42,794 bases of DNA from Acidimicrobiales bacterium (GTDB lineage: Bacteria > Actinomycetota > Acidimicrobiia > Acidimicrobiales > Ilumatobacteraceae), in contig CANIBN010000003.1 in the NCBI GenBank assembly GCA_947465505.1, positions 1 to 42,794 of the forward strand, written 5' to 3'. How positions within the stretch are numbered: position 1 is the first letter of the stretch; each line of letters starts with the position of its first letter. The notes below the pieces were generated by a model, which was not told where the DNA came from, did not search any database, and was given only the letters and a program-made list of their open reading frames with translations. Below, in pieces: positions 16,842-25,922 of the stretch. A program made the position numbers and the translations under genes.

Positions 16842-19480
16842 TGCTGCACCCATCTGGCTGGGAGCCGACGTCGGATCGCTGGGATCAGCGTCTCCCTGGA
16901 TGTCAGTGCGGCGGCGAGTCCTGATCCGGCGAGCAGCGCCAGCAACACAAGCGCCGTGAGACGACTCGAACCCAGCGAGGTTCCCGGCGTGACCGGTCGC
17001 TCGGCTCCACCCAAGGCCAGCGAGGTATCCGGCACGGAGGTGTCGGCGGCGGCTGCAGTGCTCGATGTCGGCGTGGAGGTGTCAGGCACTGTCGAGTCCA
17101 ACGTCTCCGGGATCGTCGTGGTGAAGAACCCCCCGCCACCGCCGCTGTACGGAGCGCGCATCGACACCACCTTCGCTGCAGCTTCGGTTGCCTGGGTCCT
17201 GAGGGACTCCGAGAGGGGGACGAAACCGGGCGGCAGGTCCCCAGGCGCCAGCCCCACTTGTTGCCCCTTGTCCGCCGCGTACTTGAGGAAGGCGGCGTAG
17301 TCGGCGCGTGCCGAGGTGGAGAGGGCCAGCGGAGAGATCGCGGCGTAGGTCAACGTCGTCAACGGATAGGCATCCGGCGCTGCCGTGCTCAGTTTGGGTT
17401 CGAGGAACGAGGGTTCCTCGCCCGGTGCCATTGCCGCAATGCCAGCGACTAGAGCATCGTTGGTCGGGGCGATGAACCGGCGGTCCTCACCGTTGTCGCC
17501 AGGTCGACTGAGCAGCGCCGTCTGCAATCCGTACTGGAAGGCTGAGGGAGTATCTGTCAGCGTCAGCATGGAGCGGTAGCCGGCCGGTTGGGGTGCCTCT
17601 CGCTTCCAGGCGTCCGCTGAGTTCGCTGCGTAAATGTTGAACTCGACCCGTGCACCGTCAGCGGCCGCACGGGTGATCTGTGCACCATTGCTCAGACCAC
17701 CGGTATACGGAAGCCACTCTGTGCCACAGAGCGGGGCGGGAACCACAGAGCCGAGTGAAGGAGCCTGATAGCAATACGGATCGCTCTTCGGGAACGAGTT
17801 CGGCACAGGTTCCCCAAACGCCACCCCCGACGGGTTGATCGCAGCGTTCGCGGCGTACACCGGGTTCACTTTCATCCCCCAGCGATCCGGCGTGCCCGAG
17901 AGCCACAGCTTGGCTTCTGGATCGGCGAGCACGTAGTTCCACAACTGGGTCGCAGCGTCCGATGCGCCCGAGGGGAGTTGTATACCACTGAAGTTTCGGG
18001 GGCTCGAATTCTGAAGGAGAGCGAACTCGGGGTTGAACTGCAGGAAGTCAGGGTCCGTACCGAGGTGCAGCGCATTGTCGTTCAGCCAGGAGAAGCTTGG
18101 GATCTCTCCGTTGATCGCCACGCTTCGTACGTAGGACTGCGTCAACAGTTTCGCGATCAGCCGGGGGGTGAGCTTGATGGTTGCGACTCTGACACCTGCG
18201 AGGTCTTGTTCTTCCTGCGGTGCGTTGACCTTTGGCACCCGCTCGACGTTGAAGCCGATCACCAGACCGGATGCAGTCAGTGGTGCGTACACGATGGGCT
18301 TCGTCGTGTCGTAGGTTCCCGACGCGAGCGGTCGCGACACCACGACGAGGCCCGGCGAACCCTCAACCGGGTTTGCAAGCTGACCGCGTGCAGCGTCGTC
18401 GCCGATCGTTGCGTAGGAGAATGGCGGCAGTCCCCCACCGGTGCAGAGCGCGGGCTGCCAACTTGCGACCGCCGTGAGCGCTACTTCGCTTCCCGCAATA
18501 CGACGATCCTGCTTGCGGATGTCGCACGGTGAGTCCACGGGGTTGAAGCTGAGCGGGATCGCGATCCGATTTGCCCAGACGAGCGGAGACAGAGGTGACG
18601 TGGCGACGCCGAACTGCTCGGGATCTGCCCCGCCAAACGGAGTTCCGGCGTTCTCGTCGGCCGCGGATCCGCGCGGCACCACGACGATCCAGCACTGAGG
18701 AACCTTCTTGCCACCGCCCTCGACGGACTGCACCCGTTGGCCGCACCCGAGCCCCGTGGACTGGTTTCCGGTGTTCACCTGGAACAGTTCTGCGCCCTTG
18801 CCCTGGGCATCCGTGGTCGCCCCAGCGATTTCGTTGGTGGTGATCTCGTTGAAGTACGGGTTCAACCAGTAGTTGCCACCCACGATTGCGGGGTTGAAGT
18901 TTGGGTTCGCCTGGACGTTCACCACGTCGCCCGTTACCGATCGGAACGGCATCCACACGTTCGTTGTCCGGGAGTCGGTGTAGCCAACGGCTGGGTCGTA
19001 GCCAGCCCAACCAGAGCGAAAGATCACGCGGCTTGTTGCCAGCACATTCGGATACACGCCGGCCGGAGGGCCGTTGTAGTTGCCGCCCACCGCGCCCTGC
19101 ACGCACTGTTCGGGTGGCGGTCCCGGATTGTCCGGAACGACCGAGTCATCGTCGCCCCAGCACTGGAAGATCTGCAGGTAGTTCGCAGCAAACCGACCCG
19201 GTCCCTGAACCGTCGGTTCGCCTCCTGTCCACGTGATGGAGACCGCTTGGTTCGTCAGTTTCTCTGTCTGGTTCACCGAGATTCGCAGGGTCGAGAACCT
19301 CCCGCGTCCGTTTACGGTGACACGCGACGCCGTGTTGGGCAGCGCGGTGTCTGTGCCCTGGCTACCCGGCACCGGTGAACCCGTTGCAAAGGAAGCGGTC
19401 ATCCCACCTGCGGTCGCAGCAAGGACCAAGACGGTCGATACAGCAAGGGCAGCACCGGCGAGAGCGCCTCGCCGTTTCAC
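16838..19480 (-). CDS. 880-aa exported, C-terminally anchored protein, probable divergent PstS/PBP-like
   Basis: Signal peptide MKRRGALAGAALAVSTVLVLAATAGG; VATIKLTPRLIAKLLTQSYVRSVAINGEIPSFSW and C-terminal YPLTTLTYAAI..DYAAFLKYAADKGQQVGL resemble PBP segments; C-terminal TM. Confidence 0.65.
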   Translation of the reverse strand: MKRRGALAGAALAVSTVLVLAATAGGMTASFATGSPVPGSQGTDTALPNTASRVTVNGRGRFSTLRISVNQTEKLTNQAVSITWTGGEPTVQGPGRFAANYLQIFQCWGDDDSVVPDNPGPPPEQCVQGAVGGNYNGPPAGVYPNVLATSRVIFRSGWAGYDPAVGYTDSRTTNVWMPFRSVTGDVVNVQANPNFNPAIVGGNYWLNPYFNEITTNEIAGATTDAQGKGAELFQVNTGNQSTGLGCGQRVQSVEGGGKKVPQCWIVVVPRGSAADENAGTPFGGADPEQFGVATSPLSPLVWANRIAIPLSFNPVDSPCDIRKQDRRIAGSEVALTAVASWQPALCTGGGLPPFSYATIGDDAARGQLANPVEGSPGLVVVSRPLASGTYDTTKPIVYAPLTASGLVIGFNVERVPKVNAPQEEQDLAGVRVATIKLTPRLIAKLLTQSYVRSVAINGEIPSFSWLNDNALHLGTDPDFLQFNPEFALLQNSSPRNFSGIQLPSGASDAATQLWNYVLADPEAKLWLSGTPDRWGMKVNPVYAANAAINPSGVAFGEPVPNSFPKSDPYCYQAPSLGSVVPAPLCGTEWLPYTGGLSNGAQITRAAADGARVEFNIYAANSADAWKREAPQPAGYRSMLTLTDTPSAFQYGLQTALLSRPGDNGEDRRFIAPTNDALVAGIAAMAPGEEPSFLEPKLSTAAPDAYPLTTLTYAAISPLALSTSARADYAAFLKYAADKGQQVGLAPGDLPPGFVPLSESLRTQATEAAAKVVSMRAPYSGGGGGFFTTTIPETLDSTVPDTSTPTSSTAAAADTSVPDTSLALGGAERPVTPGTSLGSSRLTALVLLALLAGSGLAAALTSRETLIPAIRRRLPARWVQQ

Positions 19481-21159
19481 TGAGTCCCCCGTTTACCGAG
19501 CCGTCGCCAAGCGAGCGCAGGTACGAAGATCACCGCGAGGATCATGAGGCCCACCAGTAAGCCGATTCCGAGACCTGCAGACTGGCGCTTCAGGGTGGTG
19601 GTGACGACATCGCCGACGGGCACTGCGCCGGCTGAACCGGCCGCAGCGTTACCGCCTTCCGACGTGCCCCCATCGCCTTGATCGACGGCCCCTCCCGGGA
19701 TCGTGTCACCGGTAGCCGGATCACCGCCGGTATCAGTGGTGCCTTCCGGTCCCGTCGCTCCGTCAACTGTCGTGTCCCCGCCAGAACTTGTTCCGCCGCT
19801 TGAGGAACTCCCTCCGCTGGCACCAGAGTTCACCGCTGTCGGCACGTTCTTCAAGCCGCCTGTTCCATTCGGGCATTGCAGCGAACCCTTCTTGTCGCAC
19901 GCCTTCGGTTGGGGTGCCTTCTTGGCGAGCAGGTTGGTTCCGTCCGACGAGAACGTCGGATTGTTGCACTTCGAGATGTCCACCGACTGCAACTCGACGC
20001 CCGGGATCTTGGCGATCTGTTCAAGACTTGCCTGGACGAGGTTCACCGGCATCGGGGAATAGCCCAGCGAGGCAGACTGCTGCTGGGCCTGACACATCAT
20101 GTAGTAGGCGACAGCACCGAGCGTGCGTCCCTTCGCCTCGTTGAACTGGCCGGCCACCTTCGTCGGAAGGATGAAGTACGAGTACGACGACAACTGATAA
20201 CTGCGGGGATCGGCATCGGTGTACACACCCTCGAGCTGTTGCGTGAGGTACATCGCCGGGTTGCTCTCGTCCTTGTTGATCTTTGCCTTGAGCAGCGATA
20301 CCGCAACGTTCTGTGGGGTTGGCTCGGTGTAGAACCCAGCCTTGTTGAGCACCTTCGCAACCGGGAACTGGGCACCGAGCGCGTACGAATAGTTCACGTA
20401 GCCAATAGCGCCCTCGGCGAAGCTCTGGCTCACGTAACCAGCGATGCCCAGGTCACCAGACTGCGCGACAACACCCTTCACGGTCGGGTAGAAGGACGTA
20501 TAGCCGCAGGCAGGTGCCCGGCCAGAACGCTGGCAATAGTCGTCCCAGATCGCTTTGTGCATGGCAATCATCCACTTGGTGAACTGTGCACTCGAGCCCG
20601 AACCGTCGGAGCGAACCACCGGCACGATGTCACGAGCGGGAAGTGTCAGGCCGGGGTTATCAGCAGCGATCGCAGGGTCGTCCCACTTGGTGATCACCCG
20701 GGTGAAGATCTTCGCAACGTTCTCGCCGGACAAGCGGAGATTCGTGACCCGCTTTCCGTTGATCTTCAGGTTGTACATGAAGGACGTTCCGCCGGCGACG
20801 ACAGGGATGTAGGCGTAACTACCCGGTGCCGGGTTCTCCGGGGCGGAGCCGTCCTCTGGCTTGAACTGGAAGGGGATGTCCGAGGCTGCGAAGTCAACCG
20901 TTCCGTTCAGGAAGTTTTTTCGTCCCGACGTCGAGCCGCTCGGGTTGTAGTCCATGGTGATACCGAACTGACGGACGTTGACCCGTACCGCGTCAATTGC
21001 GTTCGCCGCCCACGAGGACCCTTCTCCCGAGATTCGCTGGTAGCCACCGTCAGCCGAGGCGGAGGTGGCGACGACGCTCAGACAACAGACGAGGCCAAGG
21101 GCAAGCGCCCCTGCACGAGCGACGTTTCCGGAACGGCTATGTCTCTGCAGCGCCTTCAT
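19477..21159 (-). CDS. pstS: Membrane-anchored phosphate-binding protein PstS (copy 2)
   Basis: ISGEGSSWAANAIDAVRVNVRQFGITMDYNPSGSTSGRKNFLNGTVDFAASDIPF, VVRSDGSGSSAQFTKWMI; Gly/Thr-rich linker then TM GLGIGLLVGLMILAVIFVPALAWRRLGKRG. Confidence 0.9.
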   Translation of the reverse strand: MKALQRHSRSGNVARAGALALGLVCCLSVVATSASADGGYQRISGEGSSWAANAIDAVRVNVRQFGITMDYNPSGSTSGRKNFLNGTVDFAASDIPFQFKPEDGSAPENPAPGSYAYIPVVAGGTSFMYNLKINGKRVTNLRLSGENVAKIFTRVITKWDDPAIAADNPGLTLPARDIVPVVRSDGSGSSAQFTKWMIAMHKAIWDDYCQRSGRAPACGYTSFYPTVKGVVAQSGDLGIAGYVSQSFAEGAIGYVNYSYALGAQFPVAKVLNKAGFYTEPTPQNVAVSLLKAKINKDESNPAMYLTQQLEGVYTDADPRSYQLSSYSYFILPTKVAGQFNEAKGRTLGAVAYYMMCQAQQQSASLGYSPMPVNLVQASLEQIAKIPGVELQSVDISKCNNPTFSSDGTNLLAKKAPQPKACDKKGSLQCPNGTGGLKNVPTAVNSGASGGSSSSGGTSSGGDTTVDGATGPEGTTDTGGDPATGDTIPGGAVDQGDGGTSEGGNAAAGSAGAVPVGDVVTTTLKRQSAGLGIGLLVGLMILAVIFVPALAWRRLGKRGTQ

Positions 21160-22373
21160 CGTGTACCTCCTTCGACGGTCTCGATTCGCTCGAGATCCTT
21201 TGCTGAGCGCCGCATCGTTCGACGAGCCTGTCGTTTTGACTGTCGACCCGCCGGACGGCCGGCGATCACACGCGCGAGCGTGAATAGGGCAAGCACCAGA
21301 ACCATGAGCACCGCCGCAGTTGCGAACCCTCGCTGTATGAGCGCCTGCTGTGGAGACCGGACGAACTCGAACACGGCGAGCGGGAGGGACATCATCGGGT
21401 TGCGTCGCGGGTTCGAGTTGATCGTTGACGTAATGCCGGACACGAGCAGCACTGGCGCGGTCTCACCCACACCACGCGCAACACCAAGGATCACTGCGTT
21501 GACCAGACCGGAACGCGCCGTAGGGAGCACCACGTGCCAGACAGTTCTCCACTGCGGTGCGCCCGTTGCCTCGGAGGCCTCACGGAGGTTGCCCGGGACC
21601 AAGCGGAGAACTACCTCGGCAGAGCGCACGATGATCGGCAGCATCATGATGCTGATGGCAAGGGAGGCCGCAAAGCCAGATCGCTCAAACCCGAGAATGA
21701 GTACCCACGTGGCGAAGATGAAGAGGCCCGCCAGGATCGAGGGCAGCGCCGTCATTGCTGTTACCACGCTGCGGACGACTCCCCGCATCCGGCTCCGGGT
21801 CTCGTTCAGGAAGACCGCACAGGCAAGTCCGAGGGGGACGGTCACCACGAGCGCCAGTGACACGATGATGACGGTGCCCACTATTGCGTGCAGGATTCCG
21901 CCCTTCTCGAGTGGATCGAGCGGCCCTGCTTGACTCATGTCCTGCACATAGAGGTTCGACTTCAGCAACGCTGAGCGCCCACGCCACAGCGTGAATCCGA
22001 CGACCGATACCAGTGCGGCACCAGCGATGACTGCTGCCGCCGAGAACAACGAGCCCATCACTCGGTCGACGACGGCCGGTCGGTCCTCGGTGAGCGAGAC
22101 CAACAACCCATAGACAACGACGAACAGGGCGAAAGCAACGACGACGAAGCCAAGTCGTCCGCGGAACGGAGCAAGACGGCCAAAGAGCAGTTCGGTGGTT
22201 GCGAGGGATGCGATAGCGGAGCCGAACAGCACCACGAGATCCCGGCGCGAGATGCGACCGATGGAACGACGGACCTGTGGGGTAGTCGGCTGGGCGGAAC
22301 GGGTTGGGACGGTCGTGCGACCCATAGTTGCCGGTCGCGATTCGCCGCCAATCGGGAGCGGAGTGTCGGTCAT
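21156..22373 (-). CDS. pstA: Phosphate ABC transporter permease PstA (copy 2), N-terminally extended
   Basis: VLRLVPGNLREASEATGAPQWRTVWHVVLPTARSGLVNAVILGVARGVGETAPVLL; ATG at 22373 overlaps pstC2 stop (ATGA). Confidence 0.92.
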   Translation of the reverse strand: MTDTPLPIGGESRPATMGRTTVPTRSAQPTTPQVRRSIGRISRRDLVVLFGSAIASLATTELLFGRLAPFRGRLGFVVVAFALFVVVYGLLVSLTEDRPAVVDRVMGSLFSAAAVIAGAALVSVVGFTLWRGRSALLKSNLYVQDMSQAGPLDPLEKGGILHAIVGTVIIVSLALVVTVPLGLACAVFLNETRSRMRGVVRSVVTAMTALPSILAGLFIFATWVLILGFERSGFAASLAISIMMLPIIVRSAEVVLRLVPGNLREASEATGAPQWRTVWHVVLPTARSGLVNAVILGVARGVGETAPVLLVSGITSTINSNPRRNPMMSLPLAVFEFVRSPQQALIQRGFATAAVLMVLVLALFTLARVIAGRPAGRQSKRQARRTMRRSAKDLERIETVEGGTR

Positions 22374-23392
22374 GCTTCGCTCCCAGCGCCCGAGCGGGAT
22401 CGAGCGACAAAGATGGAGGCAACGAAATTCACCACGAGCGTCAGGGCGAACAACGTCAGTCCCGCCGCCATGAGGGCGGAGAGTCCGAATCCGGTTGCCT
22501 CGGGAGTTCGAAGTGCGATGAGCGAGGACACCGAGTTGCTGCCGTTCTCGAGAACGTGGAAGCTGATGTCGAAACGGGGCGAGATGATGAGGTAGACGGC
22601 GATCGTCTCGCCGAGCGCTCGTCCGAGGCCGAGCATGGTCCCGCCGATGATTCCCCCACGGCCGAACGGCAGGGTGACCGTGCGGATCATCCCCCAACGT
22701 GTCGAGCCCAGAGCGAATGCACCTTCCCGTTCTCCGGGGGGCACTTGCGAGAACACCTCGCGCATCACGGAGCACGCGATGGGCATCACCATCATGGACA
22801 CCACAACACCCGCTATGAAGGTGGACGCCGTATAGACGGTGCCACTCGAGATCGGGCTGGTGGGATCGTCACCTGACACGCTGAAGAGCGGGAACCAGCC
22901 GAACCAGGTGGTCAGCCAGCGGGACAAACCGATGATCTGTCCCTGCAGGAAGAACAGACCCCAGAGCCCGTACACCACGCTCGGCACTGCGGCCATGAGG
23001 TCGACGATCGCAATGAATGTCGACCGGAGCCAACTCGGGACGACCTCGACGATGAACAGTGCCGTTCCCATGGCGAGCGGAAGCGCAATGGCGACAGCAA
23101 GCAGAGCGATGAGGATCGTGAAGAGGAGCACCGCTGCAACGCCGAAGACCCTCCGGTCGGGCTGCCATGTCGATGTCGTGAAGAACTTGAACCCGACCGC
23201 GCTGAATGCATCCCACGCCTCAATCGTGAGGAAGAGCCCAACTGCGGCCATCACGGCCAGCACGCTGACGCCAGTCAGCGACAGTCCACGGTTGAAGTTC
23301 CTGTCGCCGAGGCCGCGACGACTGCTGATCTCGCGGGGTGTAGGCGCCGGACGTTCGTCGTCCCGAACGGGAAGCGAGGTGTTTGTTTGCAT
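22370..23392 (-). CDS. pstC: Phosphate ABC transporter permease PstC (copy 2)
   Basis: ALGSTRWGMIRTVTLPFGRGGIIGGTMLGLGRALGETIAVYLI. Confidence 0.92.
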   Translation of the reverse strand: MQTNTSLPVRDDERPAPTPREISSRRGLGDRNFNRGLSLTGVSVLAVMAAVGLFLTIEAWDAFSAVGFKFFTTSTWQPDRRVFGVAAVLLFTILIALLAVAIALPLAMGTALFIVEVVPSWLRSTFIAIVDLMAAVPSVVYGLWGLFFLQGQIIGLSRWLTTWFGWFPLFSVSGDDPTSPISSGTVYTASTFIAGVVVSMMVMPIACSVMREVFSQVPPGEREGAFALGSTRWGMIRTVTLPFGRGGIIGGTMLGLGRALGETIAVYLIISPRFDISFHVLENGSNSVSSLIALRTPEATGFGLSALMAAGLTLFALTLVVNFVASIFVARSRSGAGSEA

Positions 23393-23395
23393 GAT

Positions 23396-23671
23396 CTAGA
23401 CCGCCCAGGCGATGAGGACGATCGCCACGATGAGCAGGGCGACACTGGCGAGAATGACGTCTGCATGAAAGAGAGTCGACAGCCGTCGCGTACGTCGACC
23501 AGTACTGGGGGCCTTGCCTTGACGACGAGCGTCGGTGCTTGTGCCCGATAGTGCTCCTTCGTCCCGGAGCACCGCAGCGATGGCGGTAGCCAAACGCTTG
23601 ATGTCAGCGTCGCTGAGCATTGACCGTCCCTGGTCTGCAGTGTTGGCATCGGGGTCGGAGGTGCTATTCAT
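23396..23671 (-). CDS. Small protein with one C-terminal TM, first gene of the pst2 operon
   Basis: MNSTSDPDANTADQGRSMLSDADIKRLATAIAAVLRDE...HADVILASVALLIVAIVLIAWAV; start chosen at 23671 because the longer ORF would overlap the PHO-like element. Confidence 0.6.
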   Translation of the reverse strand: MNSTSDPDANTADQGRSMLSDADIKRLATAIAAVLRDEGALSGTSTDARRQGKAPSTGRRTRRLSTLFHADVILASVALLIVAIVLIAWAV

Positions 23672-23738
23672 CCTCGGCTCCCGTGACCATTCGTCCGCAC
23701 CCGCAGGGGATCCCACATACACCACGGAACGTAAGGTG

Positions 23739-23760
23739 ACGACGTGACCACAAGGTGAAC
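23739..23760 (-). promoter_or_regulatory. PHO-box-like direct repeat upstream of the pst2 operon
   Basis: Minus strand GTTCACCTTGT-GGTCACGTCGT: two contiguous 11-nt units. Confidence 0.7.
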
Positions 23761-23774
23761 GGAAGGGAACGTGC

Positions 23775-23837
23775 GAGCGGATGTTCGCTGTCGAGTGCAC
23801 GCCCTCTCCGGTCGAGCACCGAGCGAGACATCCGCTC
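23775..23837 (-). terminator. Inverted repeat after the five-Fn3 gene, possible terminator
   Basis: gagcggatgt (23775-23784) / acatccgctc (23828-23837), arms extend with one extra base; downstream of stop at 23846. Confidence 0.4.
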
Positions 23838-23845
23838 CGTCACAG

Positions 23846-25861
23846 TCAGGCGAGCGGCTTCACTGCCTTCGCGGTGGTCAGTGCGGCACCGGTCCCGAGG
23901 AGGTTGCGTGCCGAGACACGCACCTTGTACCCGGTGCCGGCCACCAGACCGGTGATCTGATAGGTGGTCGCTGTGGACACACCGTCGCTCACCGTTGTCC
24001 AGGTAACTCCACCGTTGCTCGAGATCTCGATGACGTAATCGGTGATGTCCGATCCACCATCGGCCGACGGAGCGGCCCATGACACGTTCAGCGACGTGGA
24101 GGCCGCGGTCGCCTTGAGCGATCGGACCTTGCCGGGCAGCACCAGATACGGCTTCACAGCCTTCGCAGTGCCGGCCGTCTTTCCGTAGCCGGAGAACACG
24201 GTGTTCGTTGCCGACACCCGCACCTTGTACCCAGTGCCGTTCACCAGACCCGGGATCGTGTAGCTCAGTGCCGTGCCAGCACTTGCGCTCGACCAGGACA
24301 GACCATCGACCGTCCACTCGACGAAATAGTTGCTGACCGGTTCGCCACCGTCGTCCTTCGGGGCCTTCCAGGTCACCACGACCGAGAGGTTCCTCGGGGT
24401 TGCCTTCACCGATTGCGGAGCAGTCGGCAGGCTGAGATATGGCTTCACAGCCTTCGCAGTGGAGACTGCAGAACCAGTGCCAGCCACGTTCCGTGCAGAC
24501 ACCCGCACCTTGTAACCGGTGGCGTTCACGAGACCGGTGATCGTGTAGCTCGTGCCGGTCGACTCGCCATCGCTGACCGTGCTCCAAGTGGTTCCGCCGT
24601 TCGAGGAGTACTCGATGGCGTAATCGGTGAGCGCCGATCCACCATTGCTCGAGGGCGCAGTCCAGGTCAGGTTCAACGAGGCATTCCGTGCGACGGCTTT
24701 CAAGGAGCGCACCTTGCCGGGGACGCTGCGGGGAACAACGACGTCGGTCACAAGGTAGGACCCGACTTCGGAACCCTTCGTGGCCGCCACCCGGAATTCG
24801 TAGTTGGCGCCGTTTGTCAACTTGCTCACGACGAAGGTGGTGGCCGTCGAGACGACGCTCTTTGCGCTCGTCCAGGCCCCGTCGTTCTTGCGATACTCAA
24901 TCTTGTAGTCCGAGATCGGGCTGAGCGAGGGCCATGCCCCGGCGCTCCACGTGAGCGTGACGCTCGCATTCCCGGGAACCGCAGCAAGCGGAACAATCGG
25001 GGTCGAGGTATTGGTCGACGACAGCGCGCTGTCGCCACGCGCGTTCGACGCTTTCACGGCAAAGCAGTACGTGGTGCCATTGGCCAGCCCGCTCACGGTG
25101 ATCGGACTGCCCGAGCCGGACGCTGAGGTGATCCCCGTGGTACACGTCGCATCCTTCACCACGACCGTGTAGCCGGTGTCATCCGGGTTGCCGGGCACCT
25201 TTGCTGCGGGGGTGAACGCAACGTCGACCTCACCCTCGCCGGCCGTCAGGCTCCCGAGTGTCGGCGCCTTGGGGGTGAAGCCGGTTTCGTACGTGAAGTT
25301 GTTCGTGCCCTGACCACTTGCAGGCGTGATGGTGATCGGAACGGCCCAGTACTTGACGGTCTGGGTGACGAACGAGAGGTCGTCCTGCGTGCAGGCGATT
25401 CCCAGCCAGTACTCGCCAGAGAGAGCGGAATACGTGGCATTGGAGAGCACGACGTTGGTGGGCGGGAGAATCTGTCCGTCTGTGAGACCGGGGGTCTTGT
25501 TGCGGATCCAGGAGTTGACATTGGTGCGCAGGCCCTTGGCTCCAACATCGGAGCCGTCACTCGAACGGGGAAGTCCGGTGTAGTACGTGAACGTTGCGGG
25601 ATCCAGCGATCGTGGGGCGATGAACGTCTGCCAGAGGTAGCCGCTGTTGAAGTCACCCGGGCAGTTCTGGGCGGTGGAGAACGAGAGCGCGATCGTCGTA
25701 TCGCTGTTTCCCGAAGCAGGAGTGACCGTCACCGTGCCCTCCGCCGCGGTGCCACCGGCGAGTGCGTTGGCAGGCGTTCCCCCCTGCAGGCTTACCGCGC
25801 CAACGACCAGCCCTGCTGCCGTCAAGATCGACAATCCGAAACGCTTCGCCTTTATGAGCAC
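23846..25861 (-). CDS. Exported CPGD-domain protein with about five Fn3 repeats
   Basis: Signal peptide; AQNCPGDFNSGYLWQTFIAPRSLDPATFTYYTGLP...GEYWLGIACTQDDLS..YWAVPITITP; repeated VRSLKA..SLNLTWTAPSSNGGSALTDYAIEYSSNGG..YTITGLVNATGYKVRVSARN units. Confidence 0.8.
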   Translation of the reverse strand: MLIKAKRFGLSILTAAGLVVGAVSLQGGTPANALAGGTAAEGTVTVTPASGNSDTTIALSFSTAQNCPGDFNSGYLWQTFIAPRSLDPATFTYYTGLPRSSDGSDVGAKGLRTNVNSWIRNKTPGLTDGQILPPTNVVLSNATYSALSGEYWLGIACTQDDLSFVTQTVKYWAVPITITPASGQGTNNFTYETGFTPKAPTLGSLTAGEGEVDVAFTPAAKVPGNPDDTGYTVVVKDATCTTGITSASGSGSPITVSGLANGTTYCFAVKASNARGDSALSSTNTSTPIVPLAAVPGNASVTLTWSAGAWPSLSPISDYKIEYRKNDGAWTSAKSVVSTATTFVVSKLTNGANYEFRVAATKGSEVGSYLVTDVVVPRSVPGKVRSLKAVARNASLNLTWTAPSSNGGSALTDYAIEYSSNGGTTWSTVSDGESTGTSYTITGLVNATGYKVRVSARNVAGTGSAVSTAKAVKPYLSLPTAPQSVKATPRNLSVVVTWKAPKDDGGEPVSNYFVEWTVDGLSWSSASAGTALSYTIPGLVNGTGYKVRVSATNTVFSGYGKTAGTAKAVKPYLVLPGKVRSLKATAASTSLNVSWAAPSADGGSDITDYVIEISSNGGVTWTTVSDGVSTATTYQITGLVAGTGYKVRVSARNLLGTGAALTTAKAVKPLA

Positions 25862-25922
25862 GCTGACGCACCTTCCACAACGGGGAACGAGAACACTCGG
25901 AGCGTGCCGAACGGACGTAGCG

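Noticed and set aside
19876-21933. 685-aa plus-strand ORF opposite pstS2/pstA2
   Set aside because: Same antisense GC-frame artefact; minus strand has unmistakable Pst proteins.
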